From the NCBI RefSeq assembly GCF_021729145.1, contig NZ_JAJSLW010000001.1, forward strand, positions 310,001 to 374,000: a stretch of 64,000 bases of DNA. The letters run 5' to 3'. Position 1 is the first letter of the stretch; each line of letters opens with the position of its first letter. The position numbers and the translations under genes are program-made. Source of the stretch: Membranihabitans maritimus. GTDB taxonomy: Bacteria > Bacteroidota > Bacteroidia > Chitinophagales > Saprospiraceae. The notes under the pieces are model-generated. The model did no database searches. It saw only the letters and a program-made list of their open reading frames with translations, and was not told where the DNA came from. Shown in pieces: positions 54,572-63,382 of this stretch.

Positions 54572-55370
54572 ACTGCAATTTTACACACCAACAGAAAAAT
54601 ACTATTTCAAAAAAATTTAACCCCATGGATTCGCTATTATTTTTTTTCCAAAATCTCTTCACAAATGCAGGAGAAGGGGGAAGAACGTTTTTAATAATAT
54701 ACCATTTGGAATTTAGTACAAAACGATTTTCTCCCATACCAAAACCAATCCTTCGATATTTTGCCAGAAAAGACTTCTTTGATTTAAATGAATATTTAAA
54801 TTTTGAGTTTCCTGCAATTTTTAATTTATAACCTTCTGAAGATGCTCTGCCAGTCCACAACATATCCCCCAATGACCTTACCTCTGGAAACCGCCCAATA
54901 CTTATCCAAGCAGATTTATAAAAGAACAGGTTCCCTGCAGGCAAAGCCTTTAACTCATTAGTGTTTAAATCTGAAAAAGAGGAATATAAGTAGTCAAATT
55001 TTTGCCAATTATTTATTTTTTCAGGGTCTGGTTTAATGGGGACTCCGGAAACAATGCAATTTTCTTCCAATTCCTGCAAACCGGAGTCTAACCACCCCTT
55101 TTCAACCAGACAATTAACATCTAGCAAGGTAATAATTGGCTTTGAAGCTCTTTCTATCCCTATATTCCGGGCAACATACGGTGAAGGGAATTTATTTGTG
55201 GTGCATATAATTACAGGATATCTTTCCAAAAAATCAGGTACAGAATCACTATTCTCTACAACAATTATTTCATGATTCCCATACCCTAATTCCAATAACC
55301 TATCCAAACAGGAAGCTAATCTTTCCGGCTGATTTCTATGAGGGATAATTATTGAACATTTTTGGTCCAT
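54534..55370 (-). CDS. glycosyltransferase family 2
   Basis: A 278-residue GT-A enzyme: CSIIIPHRNQPERL at the start, IITLLDVNCLVEKGW as the DxD-type segment, and FRTLWTGRASSEGYKL-like later residues. It shares an overlap of 38 bases with the GT4-like gene, so the two are co-transcribed and probably act on the same surface glycan. Confidence 0.87.
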   Translation of the reverse strand: MDQKCSIIIPHRNQPERLASCLDRLLELGYGNHEIIVVENSDSVPDFLERYPVIICTTNKFPSPYVARNIGIERASKPIITLLDVNCLVEKGWLDSGLQELEENCIVSGVPIKPDPEKINNWQKFDYLYSSFSDLNTNELKALPAGNLFFYKSAWISIGRFPEVRSLGDMLWTGRASSEGYKLKIAGNSKFKYSFKSKKSFLAKYRRIGFGMGENRFVLNSKWYIIKNVLPPSPAFVKRFWKKNNSESMGLNFFEIVFFCWCVKLQYAKGYFKYVTKG

Positions 55371-55432
55371 TGGAGCATTCTCTAATTACTTACCATACCA
55401 CAACGTACATTTATCAGTGAAGTGTATTAATA

Positions 55433-55993
55433 TTAATCAGCCATTCTTTTCTTTGCTTCCACTGCCCAGTCCAGTTCTTCAAACAACACCTTGGCCTTGT
55501 TGTTGGATAGTTTAGGATTTGAGGGCACACCATTTTCGCTATAAGCTTTATCTACATTCGGAACCGGAAACCGAACGGGAACAACCCACGCCCGCATTTT
55601 CCACAAACTAAATTGAAGGGAATAAATAACTTGTGTACCTCCGAAATTACCGTCTGAAACCGTAGCAATAGCTGTCGGTTTCTTATACCACTCGGGATAT
55701 AATAAGTCGATTGCATTCTTCAAGCTAGCAGGATATCCTCCGTTATATTCCGGTGTGACTATGATAATAGCATCATTCTTTTGAACATCTTCAGAAAATT
55801 GAAGCATTTTATCCGAAGGATTTTTTTTATTTGATAACCTTTCATCAAATAAGGGAAAGTCAGCCTTGTCAAGGTCGAAAATTTCACTTGTTCCGAGATC
55901 ATTCTCCTGGATATAATTTTCGAAGAAGAGTGCGACCCGGTGGCTAAGACGATTAGTTCTAATACTCGATGAAATAATTAAGTAATTGGTCAT
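55433..55993 (-). CDS. NADPH-dependent FMN reductase family protein
   Basis: A 186-residue flavodoxin-like protein with TPEYNGGYPASLKNAID, the FMN-binding signature, and DGNFGGTQ. A small cytosolic reductase of the azoreductase/quinone reductase type. Not obviously linked to the neighbours. Confidence 0.88.
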   Translation of the reverse strand: MTNYLIISSSIRTNRLSHRVALFFENYIQENDLGTSEIFDLDKADFPLFDERLSNKKNPSDKMLQFSEDVQKNDAIIIVTPEYNGGYPASLKNAIDLLYPEWYKKPTAIATVSDGNFGGTQVIYSLQFSLWKMRAWVVPVRFPVPNVDKAYSENGVPSNPKLSNNKAKVLFEELDWAVEAKKRMAD

Positions 55994-56491
55994 ACTTTAT
56001 TTTTTTTCGTTCAACCAGAAATATAAAGAAATAAATAGAGAATATTTTCCTTTAAAACAATCGATAGATTAAACATAAGGATACGTAGGAAATCAACTGG
56101 GCTCAACATCCCAAGTGTGGATTTATTCCCATGCCCTCTCTTGTGAATTTTTCCTACCCGTAAAATCTCCTTCGCCATAGAAAACACTTAATACGAAAAA
56201 CTCATATTGGCTTCAAAATTGAATCAAATAACCATAAACCATGGGTTCCTAAAAGTCAAAGATGTACTACTTCAAAACCCACATTAAACCTTTTATATTT
56301 TTCAAATTTAACACCAAATAAACAATTAACAACTACTTAAGGATTAAGACAAAATATTTAACTCCATATATATGAATATTCAAACTAATTATATTTCATT
56401 TTTATTTTAAAAATTACTATTTTATAAATCTAATAGCCCAAAAGCTACGTAAGTATCCTTGTTGTTTGTATATCACTAAAATTTAAAATTG
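55994..56491. other. intergenic region before CHRD gene
   Basis: AT-rich, no gene seen. No TAnnTTTG box in good register; the 5' part (56080-56180) is slightly less AT-rich. Confidence 0.4.
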
Positions 56492-59400
56492 ATGAAAACC
56501 TTACATTTACTCTTCATTTTACTTACATATTTCTTCTGCTTTCAGGGTTATTCCCAAATTTCTATGACTTCTATAAGTGATTTTAGCGGTGGGAAAGATG
56601 GTTGGGATGAGCCCGATATGAGTCCAAACAGACCGGAAATAATATCAAATGGAGGTCCTGCAGGAGATGGAGATGCTTTTTTGCGAAATGAATCTTCCGG
56701 AAGTGCCGGTGCCGGAGGCAAATGGGTAACTATTAACGAATCGGATAAATGGACCGGCAATTATACCTCCACAGGCGTTCAGAAAATTTCAATGGATGTA
56801 AGGAATTCAGGTTCTAATAGCGTAAACCTGAGATTGGCATTCGGAGCTTCGAACACAGGCAACAGGGTTTGTACGGATGGCATAGTTGTAGAACCCAGTG
56901 ACGAATGGTCTACCATTGAATTTTCTATTGTACCTGACGATCTTTCCGTGATAAGTGGTTCCGATCCGGCGTCGATCATGTCTGATGTACAGATTACGAG
57001 AATAGTTAGCAATTCAGCACCATCCTGGACCGGCGAACAAATAGATGCTTCTGTGGATATTGACAATATTCAGGTAGTGAACGAAACAGAAGCTCCCGAA
57101 TATACTCATATAGCTCATTTAACAGGAAAAAGCCAACCGTCCCCGGTATTGACAATGGCAAGCGGAACCATCAATCTTTGGTTGGCAGGTGATACTTTAA
57201 AGTTATCCGGTGATTTCCAGGGCATTCAATCAGGTGTTGACACTTCAATAGCTGGTGGGTTACATATTCATTCGGGTTTGGCTGGCACGAACGGAGGCGT
57301 AGTATTTCCATTAATTGCAGAATTTGCAGATGACCTTACTTCGGGTACACTTTCAGAGGAGGATAATTCATTCGTTCTCGACACCGAACAATTGGAATTA
57401 TTGAACAATCAAGCTCTTTATATAAATGTACATTCAACCGAATACGGAAGTGGAGAAATCAGAGGACAGATAACTGAATGGACAAACCATATTTTTTCTG
57501 CCCACCTGCTTGGAGGCTATGAAAACCCCTCAGTAATGACAGCAGCAAGTGGCAGTGTAGTAATGACTGTTGATACCAATAATTTAATGAAATTCAGTGG
57601 GTCCTTTAGTGGATTGGAAGGAGATTTTGCAACGGAAATAGCAGGAGGGGCCCACATACATATGGCGCTACCAGGAACTAACGGAAGCGTAGAAGTACCT
57701 CTTGTAGCCACTATTGACTCCACAGGAAGATCCGGAGTTTTTGAAGTACAAAATAATACAATAGAAGTCACCGGAGATCAACTGGAAGCACTATGGAGTC
57801 GGGGGATGTATGTTAATATTCATAGCTTAATTGCTCCCGGAGGAGAAATTAGAGGTCAACTTGTCCCGGCTTCCAGTAAAATGATATTTAGATCACATCT
57901 TTCCGGAATGAACGAAGTGCCCTTTTATATTACTACGGCTTCGGGCACCACTATTGGAGAAGTTACGAATGAAAATCATCTCGCAATCTACGGTTCTTAT
58001 CATGGCCTTCAAGGTGATTTGGCAACAGATATAGCTGGTGGAATTCATATCCATTCGGGTCACGCTGGAGAAAACGGCGGGGTGCTAAGTCCCTTATGGA
58101 ATGAAACAACCGAAAATGGCAGCGGGATTATTCCAGTCGACAGTAATATTATCACTACAGATTCTGCAATGTTACAGACTTTACTTTCTCGTGGAATTTA
58201 TGTAAATATTCATTCTTCAGAATCCCCTGGTGGTGAAATTAGAGGACAATTAATTCCCGATGCACCTATCAATTTTACAGCTCCCTTGACGAGTTCTCAA
58301 CAAATAAGTACTGCCCTTTCCACAGGGTATGGTGCCCTTAAAGGAGAATTACGCGGAAATTTATTGACCATCTCTGGAACCGTCAATAATCTTTCAAGTC
58401 CAATTGCAACTGAAATTGCAGGTGGCGGTCATTTACATATAGCCTTACCCGGCTCAAATGGTTCAGTAGCTTTTCCACTCGTACTTAATATTTCAGAAGA
58501 TAGGATGTCAGCCAAAATATGGCCTGATAGCAATCGTTTTGAATTAAGTGAAGAACAAATACAACAGGTAAGAGGACGAGAATTTTATGCAAACATCCAC
58601 ACAGAAAAATATAATAGTGGTGAAGTCCGGGGTCAATTACTTTTTGACGCCTCAATATATGGAGCATCCGTCTTATCGGGGTCACAACAATCTCCTCCGG
58701 TCTGGAGCAATGGAAAAGGCCTTGTACTAGCTGAAATGCGCGGAAATGCTGCTATTTTATCAGGTTCATTTTCAGGTTTGACGTCATCCGTTGACACCAG
58801 TATCCTCGGTGGGGCACACATTCATCAGGAAATGGCCGGAAAAAATGGTGGTGTTGTAAGCCCGGTTACACTATCACTCGACTCAACAGCTTTATCGGGA
58901 AAAATTTTACCAGGTAATAATGGATATTTAATCACAGACGGGATGATTGATACCTTGCTTGACCGAGGTATGTATATTAATGTACATAGTCTAAACCACG
59001 GTGGAGGAGAAATCAGGGGTCAAATACTACCTTTGTCTCAAGCTTACTTTTCTGCAAATTTATTGAGTTCTAACACCAGCCCCAAAGCCGAAAGTGAAGG
59101 GTCAGGATTAATTCTTTTTGAATACAATCAGGGAAATGTTACAGGAAGCGGAGCTTTCACCGGCCTTACCAGTCCATTAGCCACCAGTATACTGGGTGGT
59201 GCACATATTCACGATGCTTACGTTGGTTCCAATGGTAGTGTTTTGACACCATTGGTCAACACGGTTTCGGAAGACAGTACCAGTGCAGTATTCCCCGTCG
59301 ATAGCAATTCCATAACACTGGACTCTATGCAAGCCCTTCATTTTTGGAATGGAGGAAACTATGTCAACGTGCATTCTGCAAATTATAATTCAGGGGAATT

Positions 59401-60061
59401 ACGGGGGCAAATTCTCCCCGTAATCAATTATTTTCCGAATTCTGAAGAATCGATTATTCAATCTGGAGATGAAATAGTTCTCGACACCACCAGTGATGAA
59501 ACTACTGTTAGTTTTTCATGGGTGGAAGCAATGGATACTGACTCCCTTGTATATCAGTGGCAATGGTCAGTCGACAGCTCCTTTGAAGAGATATTATTTG
59601 AATCAGAATACATGGGGGGAAACATTGCGGAAATGAATTCGATGACAATTCTGGATACTTTAATGAACCTTGGATTCTTTTCTGATTCTGACACTGCGTG
59701 TGTTTTGGCTCGCTTAAAGGCCACCGATGGTAGTTTATCTTCTGTCGGCCCTAATACCGAGATTTGCTTTGTATTAGGAGTCCGGACAAATAATCTACAA
59801 GATCCTTTAGCAGTGGTAACCACCCTTGGACCTGTTCCGGCGAGAAGTGAAATAACTGTAAATATTCAAAATTATAAGGATTTCAATCCTTCGGAAACTA
59901 TTCAAATAGAAATATTTAATGCTTCCGGTCAAGCTGTATTCAGCAGGGAAATTCATATGTATTCACTTAATCACCGGGAAAGCATTCAATTGGATCAGTT
60001 TTCAACAGGTACCTACTACTTGAAAATGAACAATGCAATTTGGCCATTTATAAAGTTATAA
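56492..60061 (+). CDS. six-repeat CHRD surface protein with T9SS tail
   Basis: A 1189-residue secreted protein. The ATG at 56492 is used; a TTG one codon earlier is not needed. After a signal (1-21) and an N-terminal sandwich of carbohydrate-binding type (about 22-195), there are six CHRD domains at roughly 204, 332, 463, 593, 723 and 851, each about 129 residues (384-395 bases). Each ends with a GE(I/V/L)RGQ motif and has the internal GGxHIH. Then an Ig-like part and a type IX secretion C-terminal domain (about 1100-1189, with GTYYLKMNN). It probably acts as a surface adhesin or binding protein. No enzyme motif is seen. Confidence 0.88.
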   Translation: MKTLHLLFILLTYFFCFQGYSQISMTSISDFSGGKDGWDEPDMSPNRPEIISNGGPAGDGDAFLRNESSGSAGAGGKWVTINESDKWTGNYTSTGVQKISMDVRNSGSNSVNLRLAFGASNTGNRVCTDGIVVEPSDEWSTIEFSIVPDDLSVISGSDPASIMSDVQITRIVSNSAPSWTGEQIDASVDIDNIQVVNETEAPEYTHIAHLTGKSQPSPVLTMASGTINLWLAGDTLKLSGDFQGIQSGVDTSIAGGLHIHSGLAGTNGGVVFPLIAEFADDLTSGTLSEEDNSFVLDTEQLELLNNQALYINVHSTEYGSGEIRGQITEWTNHIFSAHLLGGYENPSVMTAASGSVVMTVDTNNLMKFSGSFSGLEGDFATEIAGGAHIHMALPGTNGSVEVPLVATIDSTGRSGVFEVQNNTIEVTGDQLEALWSRGMYVNIHSLIAPGGEIRGQLVPASSKMIFRSHLSGMNEVPFYITTASGTTIGEVTNENHLAIYGSYHGLQGDLATDIAGGIHIHSGHAGENGGVLSPLWNETTENGSGIIPVDSNIITTDSAMLQTLLSRGIYVNIHSSESPGGEIRGQLIPDAPINFTAPLTSSQQISTALSTGYGALKGELRGNLLTISGTVNNLSSPIATEIAGGGHLHIALPGSNGSVAFPLVLNISEDRMSAKIWPDSNRFELSEEQIQQVRGREFYANIHTEKYNSGEVRGQLLFDASIYGASVLSGSQQSPPVWSNGKGLVLAEMRGNAAILSGSFSGLTSSVDTSILGGAHIHQEMAGKNGGVVSPVTLSLDSTALSGKILPGNNGYLITDGMIDTLLDRGMYINVHSLNHGGGEIRGQILPLSQAYFSANLLSSNTSPKAESEGSGLILFEYNQGNVTGSGAFTGLTSPLATSILGGAHIHDAYVGSNGSVLTPLVNTVSEDSTSAVFPVDSNSITLDSMQALHFWNGGNYVNVHSANYNSGELRGQILPVINYFPNSEESIIQSGDEIVLDTTSDETTVSFSWVEAMDTDSLVYQWQWSVDSSFEEILFESEYMGGNIAEMNSMTILDTLMNLGFFSDSDTACVLARLKATDGSLSSVGPNTEICFVLGVRTNNLQDPLAVVTTLGPVPARSEITVNIQNYKDFNPSETIQIEIFNASGQAVFSREIHMYSLNHRESIQLDQFSTGTYYLKMNNAIWPFIKL

Positions 60062-60072
60062 TATAATACTAT

Positions 60073-60127
60073 CCACCACTAAACAATATTTTTTTAATTT
60101 CAAATGTTGCTAGGTGGTGGGTCTTTT
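60073..60127 (+). terminator. rho-independent terminator after CHRD gene
   Basis: CCACCACTA (60073-60081) pairs with TAGGTGGTGG (60111-60120) with one bulge, followed by GTCTTTTT. It lies 11 bases past the stop. Confidence 0.7.
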
Positions 60128-60203
60128 TATAATTTGGTCTATCTTCCAATACATCTCTACATGATATTTAAACCTAAAAATAAAATATTACTATCTTTAT
60201 TTG

Positions 60204-60530
60204 TCATGTTATAAAATCCAGGTAATTATTTTTACTAATTACTTGAAAAGACGCATCGGGATAAGCCTTTACAAAAGCCGTTGGAATTTTCATCTTTTTT
60301 CTGGATCCCCACTTAAATTCAAATGCTTGTAATTTGCCACTTTTTTCATCTAACCAATCAAGTTCCTGATGATCATAAGTACGCCAGAAAAAATTGTTTG
60401 TCCATAGCCTCTCATAGTTCTGCTTTTTGATACGTTCATAGGCAAATAGTTTTTCCAACGATCACCAACATCATTGCTGTGCAGTAAACGATTCATTTTT
60501 AATGAGTTATATACTTTCATCTATAAAATG
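60204..60530 (-). pseudogene. DUF4143/AAA ATPase C-terminal relic
   Basis: The last 84 codons (60204-60458) match the C-terminal end of DUF4143-type AAA proteins: NFFWRTYDHQELDWLDE and AFEFKWGSRKKMKIPTAF. Upstream on the same strand, NDVGDRW is in another frame, so a frameshift lies near 60450. The ATPase domain is absent. The relic is broken and non-functional. Confidence 0.65.
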
Positions 60531-60679
60531 AATCGTATTAATGCAAATTCAGTCAATTCGTTGACTAATTTTATACAAATTCGATCAAAACAAAAAGTAA
60601 ATACAACCGGTAAAACGAAAACAAGGAAACTAAAGGCAGATCACAAAATGCACCTCAATCCTGCTTACTTACCTGTATA

Positions 60680-60711
60680 TTTTGCAACACATAAATGAAA
60701 TTCTGCAACAC
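60680..60711 (+). promoter_or_regulatory. direct repeats before copper operon
   Basis: TTTTGCAACAC (60680-60690) and TTCTGCAACAC (60701-60711) are direct repeats 21 bases apart, two helical turns, just upstream of a TATCTTTG box (60730-60737). They could be sites for a copper- or stress-responsive activator. Confidence 0.45.
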
Positions 60712-60729
60712 TTCACATTTAATGTCCTG

Positions 60730-60737
60730 TATCTTTG
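60730..60737 (+). promoter_or_regulatory. TAnnTTTG promoter box for copper operon
   Basis: TATCTTTG matches the Bacteroidota -7 consensus, 32 bases before the ATG of the chaperone gene. Confidence 0.5.
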
Positions 60738-60768
60738 ATCCATTATCAAATTATTAAAAATCAACACA

Positions 60769-60978
60769 ATGATACAAGAAGAAGTTTTTAAAGTAAAAAA
60801 TATGAAATGTACAGGTTGTTCAGAAACGATCACAAAAACACTTAACAACCTAAAAGGAATAAAATCGGTAGAGACCAACCTGGATTCGAAGGATGTAAAA
60901 ATATCAATGGATACTTCCCAAATCACAAAGAAAGAGATTGATATTGCCCTAAAACAAAAGGGATACCCCATTTCCTAA
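60769..60978 (+). CDS. copZ: heavy-metal-associated domain protein (copper chaperone)
   Basis: A 69-residue HMA-domain protein: M-K-C14-T-G-C17 is the metal site. It is 74 bases upstream of the copper ATPase gene and very likely delivers Cu(I) to it. Confidence 0.85.
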   Translation: MIQEEVFKVKNMKCTGCSETITKTLNNLKGIKSVETNLDSKDVKISMDTSQITKKEIDIALKQKGYPIS

Positions 60979-61052
60979 ATGCTTCGGGTTGGTCCAACCA
61001 ATAGCTTCAAGCTTGACCGTAGGACAACTATGGAGAGGAAAAAACACTTTTA

Positions 61053-63248
61053 ATGGAAAATATAATTAAACAAACAGTTGCAGTCAATGGAATTACATGT
61101 GCGGGATGTGTTGCCACCGTAGAAAAAACACTCAACGCTGCCAGGGGAGTGTCCCAGGCCACTGTAAACTTTGCTAATAAAAAGGCTACTATTGAATACG
61201 ATCAATCCACCGTATCATTAGAAAAATTACGCAACCAGCTTCAATCAGCGGGGTATGATCTGGAGATAGAATTTAAGGAATCGGGTAATAAACAATCATC
61301 GTACTTAAAAGCGCGCAAGAATACTATCTGGGCAGCTATTTTCACCCTGCCCATTGTATTATTATCCATGGTATTCATGAATATACCGTTTAATTCATAT
61401 TATCAATTTGCGCTTACTTCTGTGGTTTTATTTGTATTTGGGCGTCAATTTTTCATCATTGCCTGGAAACAAGCCAGGCACAGAAATATGAATATGGATA
61501 CCCTGGTAGCCCTCAGTACGGGAATTGCTTATTTATTCAGCACCATCGTCACATTTTTCCCGGCAGTTATTGAATCCATCGGTATCCCGGGCCATATTTA
61601 CTTTGAATCCGCAGCAGTCATTGTAGTATTTATCCTGGCGGGCAGATGGATGGAAGAAAAAGCCAAAGCAGGTACCTCCGAAGCGTTAGAAAAATTAATG
61701 GGTCTTCAACCTTCTACCGTTTGGTACATCGATGACGACGAAAATACCCTTGAAAAGGAAGTAGCGGAAATAGTACCAGGAGACCGCCTTATGATCAAAC
61801 CCGGTGAAAGGATTCCCCTGGATGGTAAAATTATAAAAGGCAATGGTTTTGTTGATGAAAGTATGTTAACAGGAGAACCTATCCCTGTAGAAAAGGAACG
61901 GGGAGAGGAGGTTTTCTCAGGAACTATTAACCAAAACAATAGTTTTAGAATTGAAGTATTAAAAACCGCTGAAGACACCGTACTTTCACAAATCATAAAA
62001 AGGGTGGAGGAAGCTCAGGGGAGTAAGGCTCCGGTTCAAAAACTTGTTGATCGAATAGCTTCAATTTTTGTACCCGTAGTGGTGGGAATAGCCATTCTTG
62101 CCATGGTTCTCTGGTTTGTTTTTGGTGGAGAAAATGCTTTCAGCCACGGTTTATTGGCACTTATTACCGTACTGATCATTGCCTGTCCTTGTGCATTGGG
62201 ACTGGCCACACCTACGGCAATCATGGTGGGAGTAGGAAAAGGGGCTGAGCACGGAATCTTGATTCGCGATGCAGAAAGCCTGGAAAATGCAAACAAAGTA
62301 GATACCGTAATATTAGATAAAACCGGGACAATTACCGAAGGAAGACCGAAAGTCATTCGTGAATGGTGGTCTGACGAATCCAAAAAAGGGTTGTTATATC
62401 TGATAGAAAACGCTTCGGAACATCCTCTGGCCAATGCCGTAACAGAGCATTTAGCTGACTTCAATGAAAAGGTCAATCAGGATATACAATTTCAAAGTAT
62501 AACCGGAAAGGGTGTGAAAGCAATGGTGGGCAACCACTCCTATTTTGTAGGGAATAAACAATTGGTAGCAGATCAAAACCTGGACCTCCCGTCGAATATA
62601 CAAACTGAGTTTAACCGTTGGAGCACTGAAGGACATACTGTTATTTTCTTTTTCGACTCAACCGAACTCATAGCACTTCTGGCTCTATCCGATAAAATCA
62701 AGGAACATTCAAAAAAAGCAATCAATCAGCTCGAAAAGTTGGGACTTGAGGTTATCATGTTGACAGGGGATCAACCAATGGCTGCTAAAAGAATAGCTGA
62801 AAAAACAAATATTACAAAATACGAAGGAGGGTTATTGCCACAACAAAAATCGGAATATATAAAACAACTTCAGCAAACCGGTAAAAAAGTAGCAATGGTA
62901 GGTGACGGGATCAATGATTCCGAAGCTTTAGCACTAGCTGATGTAAGCGTCGCTATGGGCCATGGTTCGGATATAGCCATGGATGTAGCCAAAATGACTA
63001 TTGTCTCTTCAGACTTGATTTATTTACCAAAAGCCATCGATTTATCCAAAAGAACTGTCCTTACCATTAAACAAAATCTTTTCTGGGCGTTTATATATAA
63101 TATAGTGGGTATTCCAATAGCGGCCGGAATCCTTTATCCGGTTACTGGTTTTTTATTGAATCCCATGATTGCAGGAGCCGCTATGGCCATGAGTTCGGTT
63201 TCTGTAGTATTGAACAGTTTGAGACTAAAAAATTATAAATTTTCATAG
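61053..63248 (+). CDS. copA: P1B-type copper-translocating ATPase
   Basis: A 731-residue CopA-type pump. N-terminal HMA domain with C16-A-G-C19, TGE actuator (273-275), C378-P-C380 in the metal-transport helix, phosphorylated D422 in DKTGT, H457-P458 of the nucleotide-binding domain, and GDGIND (617-622). About eight transmembrane helices. It exports Cu(I). Confidence 0.95.
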   Translation: MENIIKQTVAVNGITCAGCVATVEKTLNAARGVSQATVNFANKKATIEYDQSTVSLEKLRNQLQSAGYDLEIEFKESGNKQSSYLKARKNTIWAAIFTLPIVLLSMVFMNIPFNSYYQFALTSVVLFVFGRQFFIIAWKQARHRNMNMDTLVALSTGIAYLFSTIVTFFPAVIESIGIPGHIYFESAAVIVVFILAGRWMEEKAKAGTSEALEKLMGLQPSTVWYIDDDENTLEKEVAEIVPGDRLMIKPGERIPLDGKIIKGNGFVDESMLTGEPIPVEKERGEEVFSGTINQNNSFRIEVLKTAEDTVLSQIIKRVEEAQGSKAPVQKLVDRIASIFVPVVVGIAILAMVLWFVFGGENAFSHGLLALITVLIIACPCALGLATPTAIMVGVGKGAEHGILIRDAESLENANKVDTVILDKTGTITEGRPKVIREWWSDESKKGLLYLIENASEHPLANAVTEHLADFNEKVNQDIQFQSITGKGVKAMVGNHSYFVGNKQLVADQNLDLPSNIQTEFNRWSTEGHTVIFFFDSTELIALLALSDKIKEHSKKAINQLEKLGLEVIMLTGDQPMAAKRIAEKTNITKYEGGLLPQQKSEYIKQLQQTGKKVAMVGDGINDSEALALADVSVAMGHGSDIAMDVAKMTIVSSDLIYLPKAIDLSKRTVLTIKQNLFWAFIYNIVGIPIAAGILYPVTGFLLNPMIAGAAMAMSSVSVVLNSLRLKNYKFS

Positions 63249-63256
63249 TTGGTAGT

Positions 63257-63294
63257 AAATTGGTTGCGGTCATCCTTGATCGCAGCCAATTTTT
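63257..63294 (+). terminator. rho-independent terminator after copA
   Basis: AAATTGGTTGCG (63257-63268) and CGCAGCCAATTT (63281-63292) form a 12-bp stem with one G-T pair, followed by a short T-run. It is 8 bases past the copA stop. Confidence 0.8.
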
Positions 63295-63348
63295 GAATAC
63301 AATCTTCAGAAAATAAAAAACACATTAATTTATAGCTCATAAATTCGC

Positions 63349-63382
63349 TATATTTGAGTTATAAATACTTATTGTATAACTC
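63349..63382 (+). promoter_or_regulatory. promoter and palindrome before fic gene
   Basis: TATATTTG (63349-63356) fits TAnnTTTG. GAGTTATA (63356-63363) and TATAACTC (63375-63382) form an 8-bp inverted repeat with an 11-base spacer directly before the ATG. It is placed to act as an operator or to mask translation. Confidence 0.5.
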
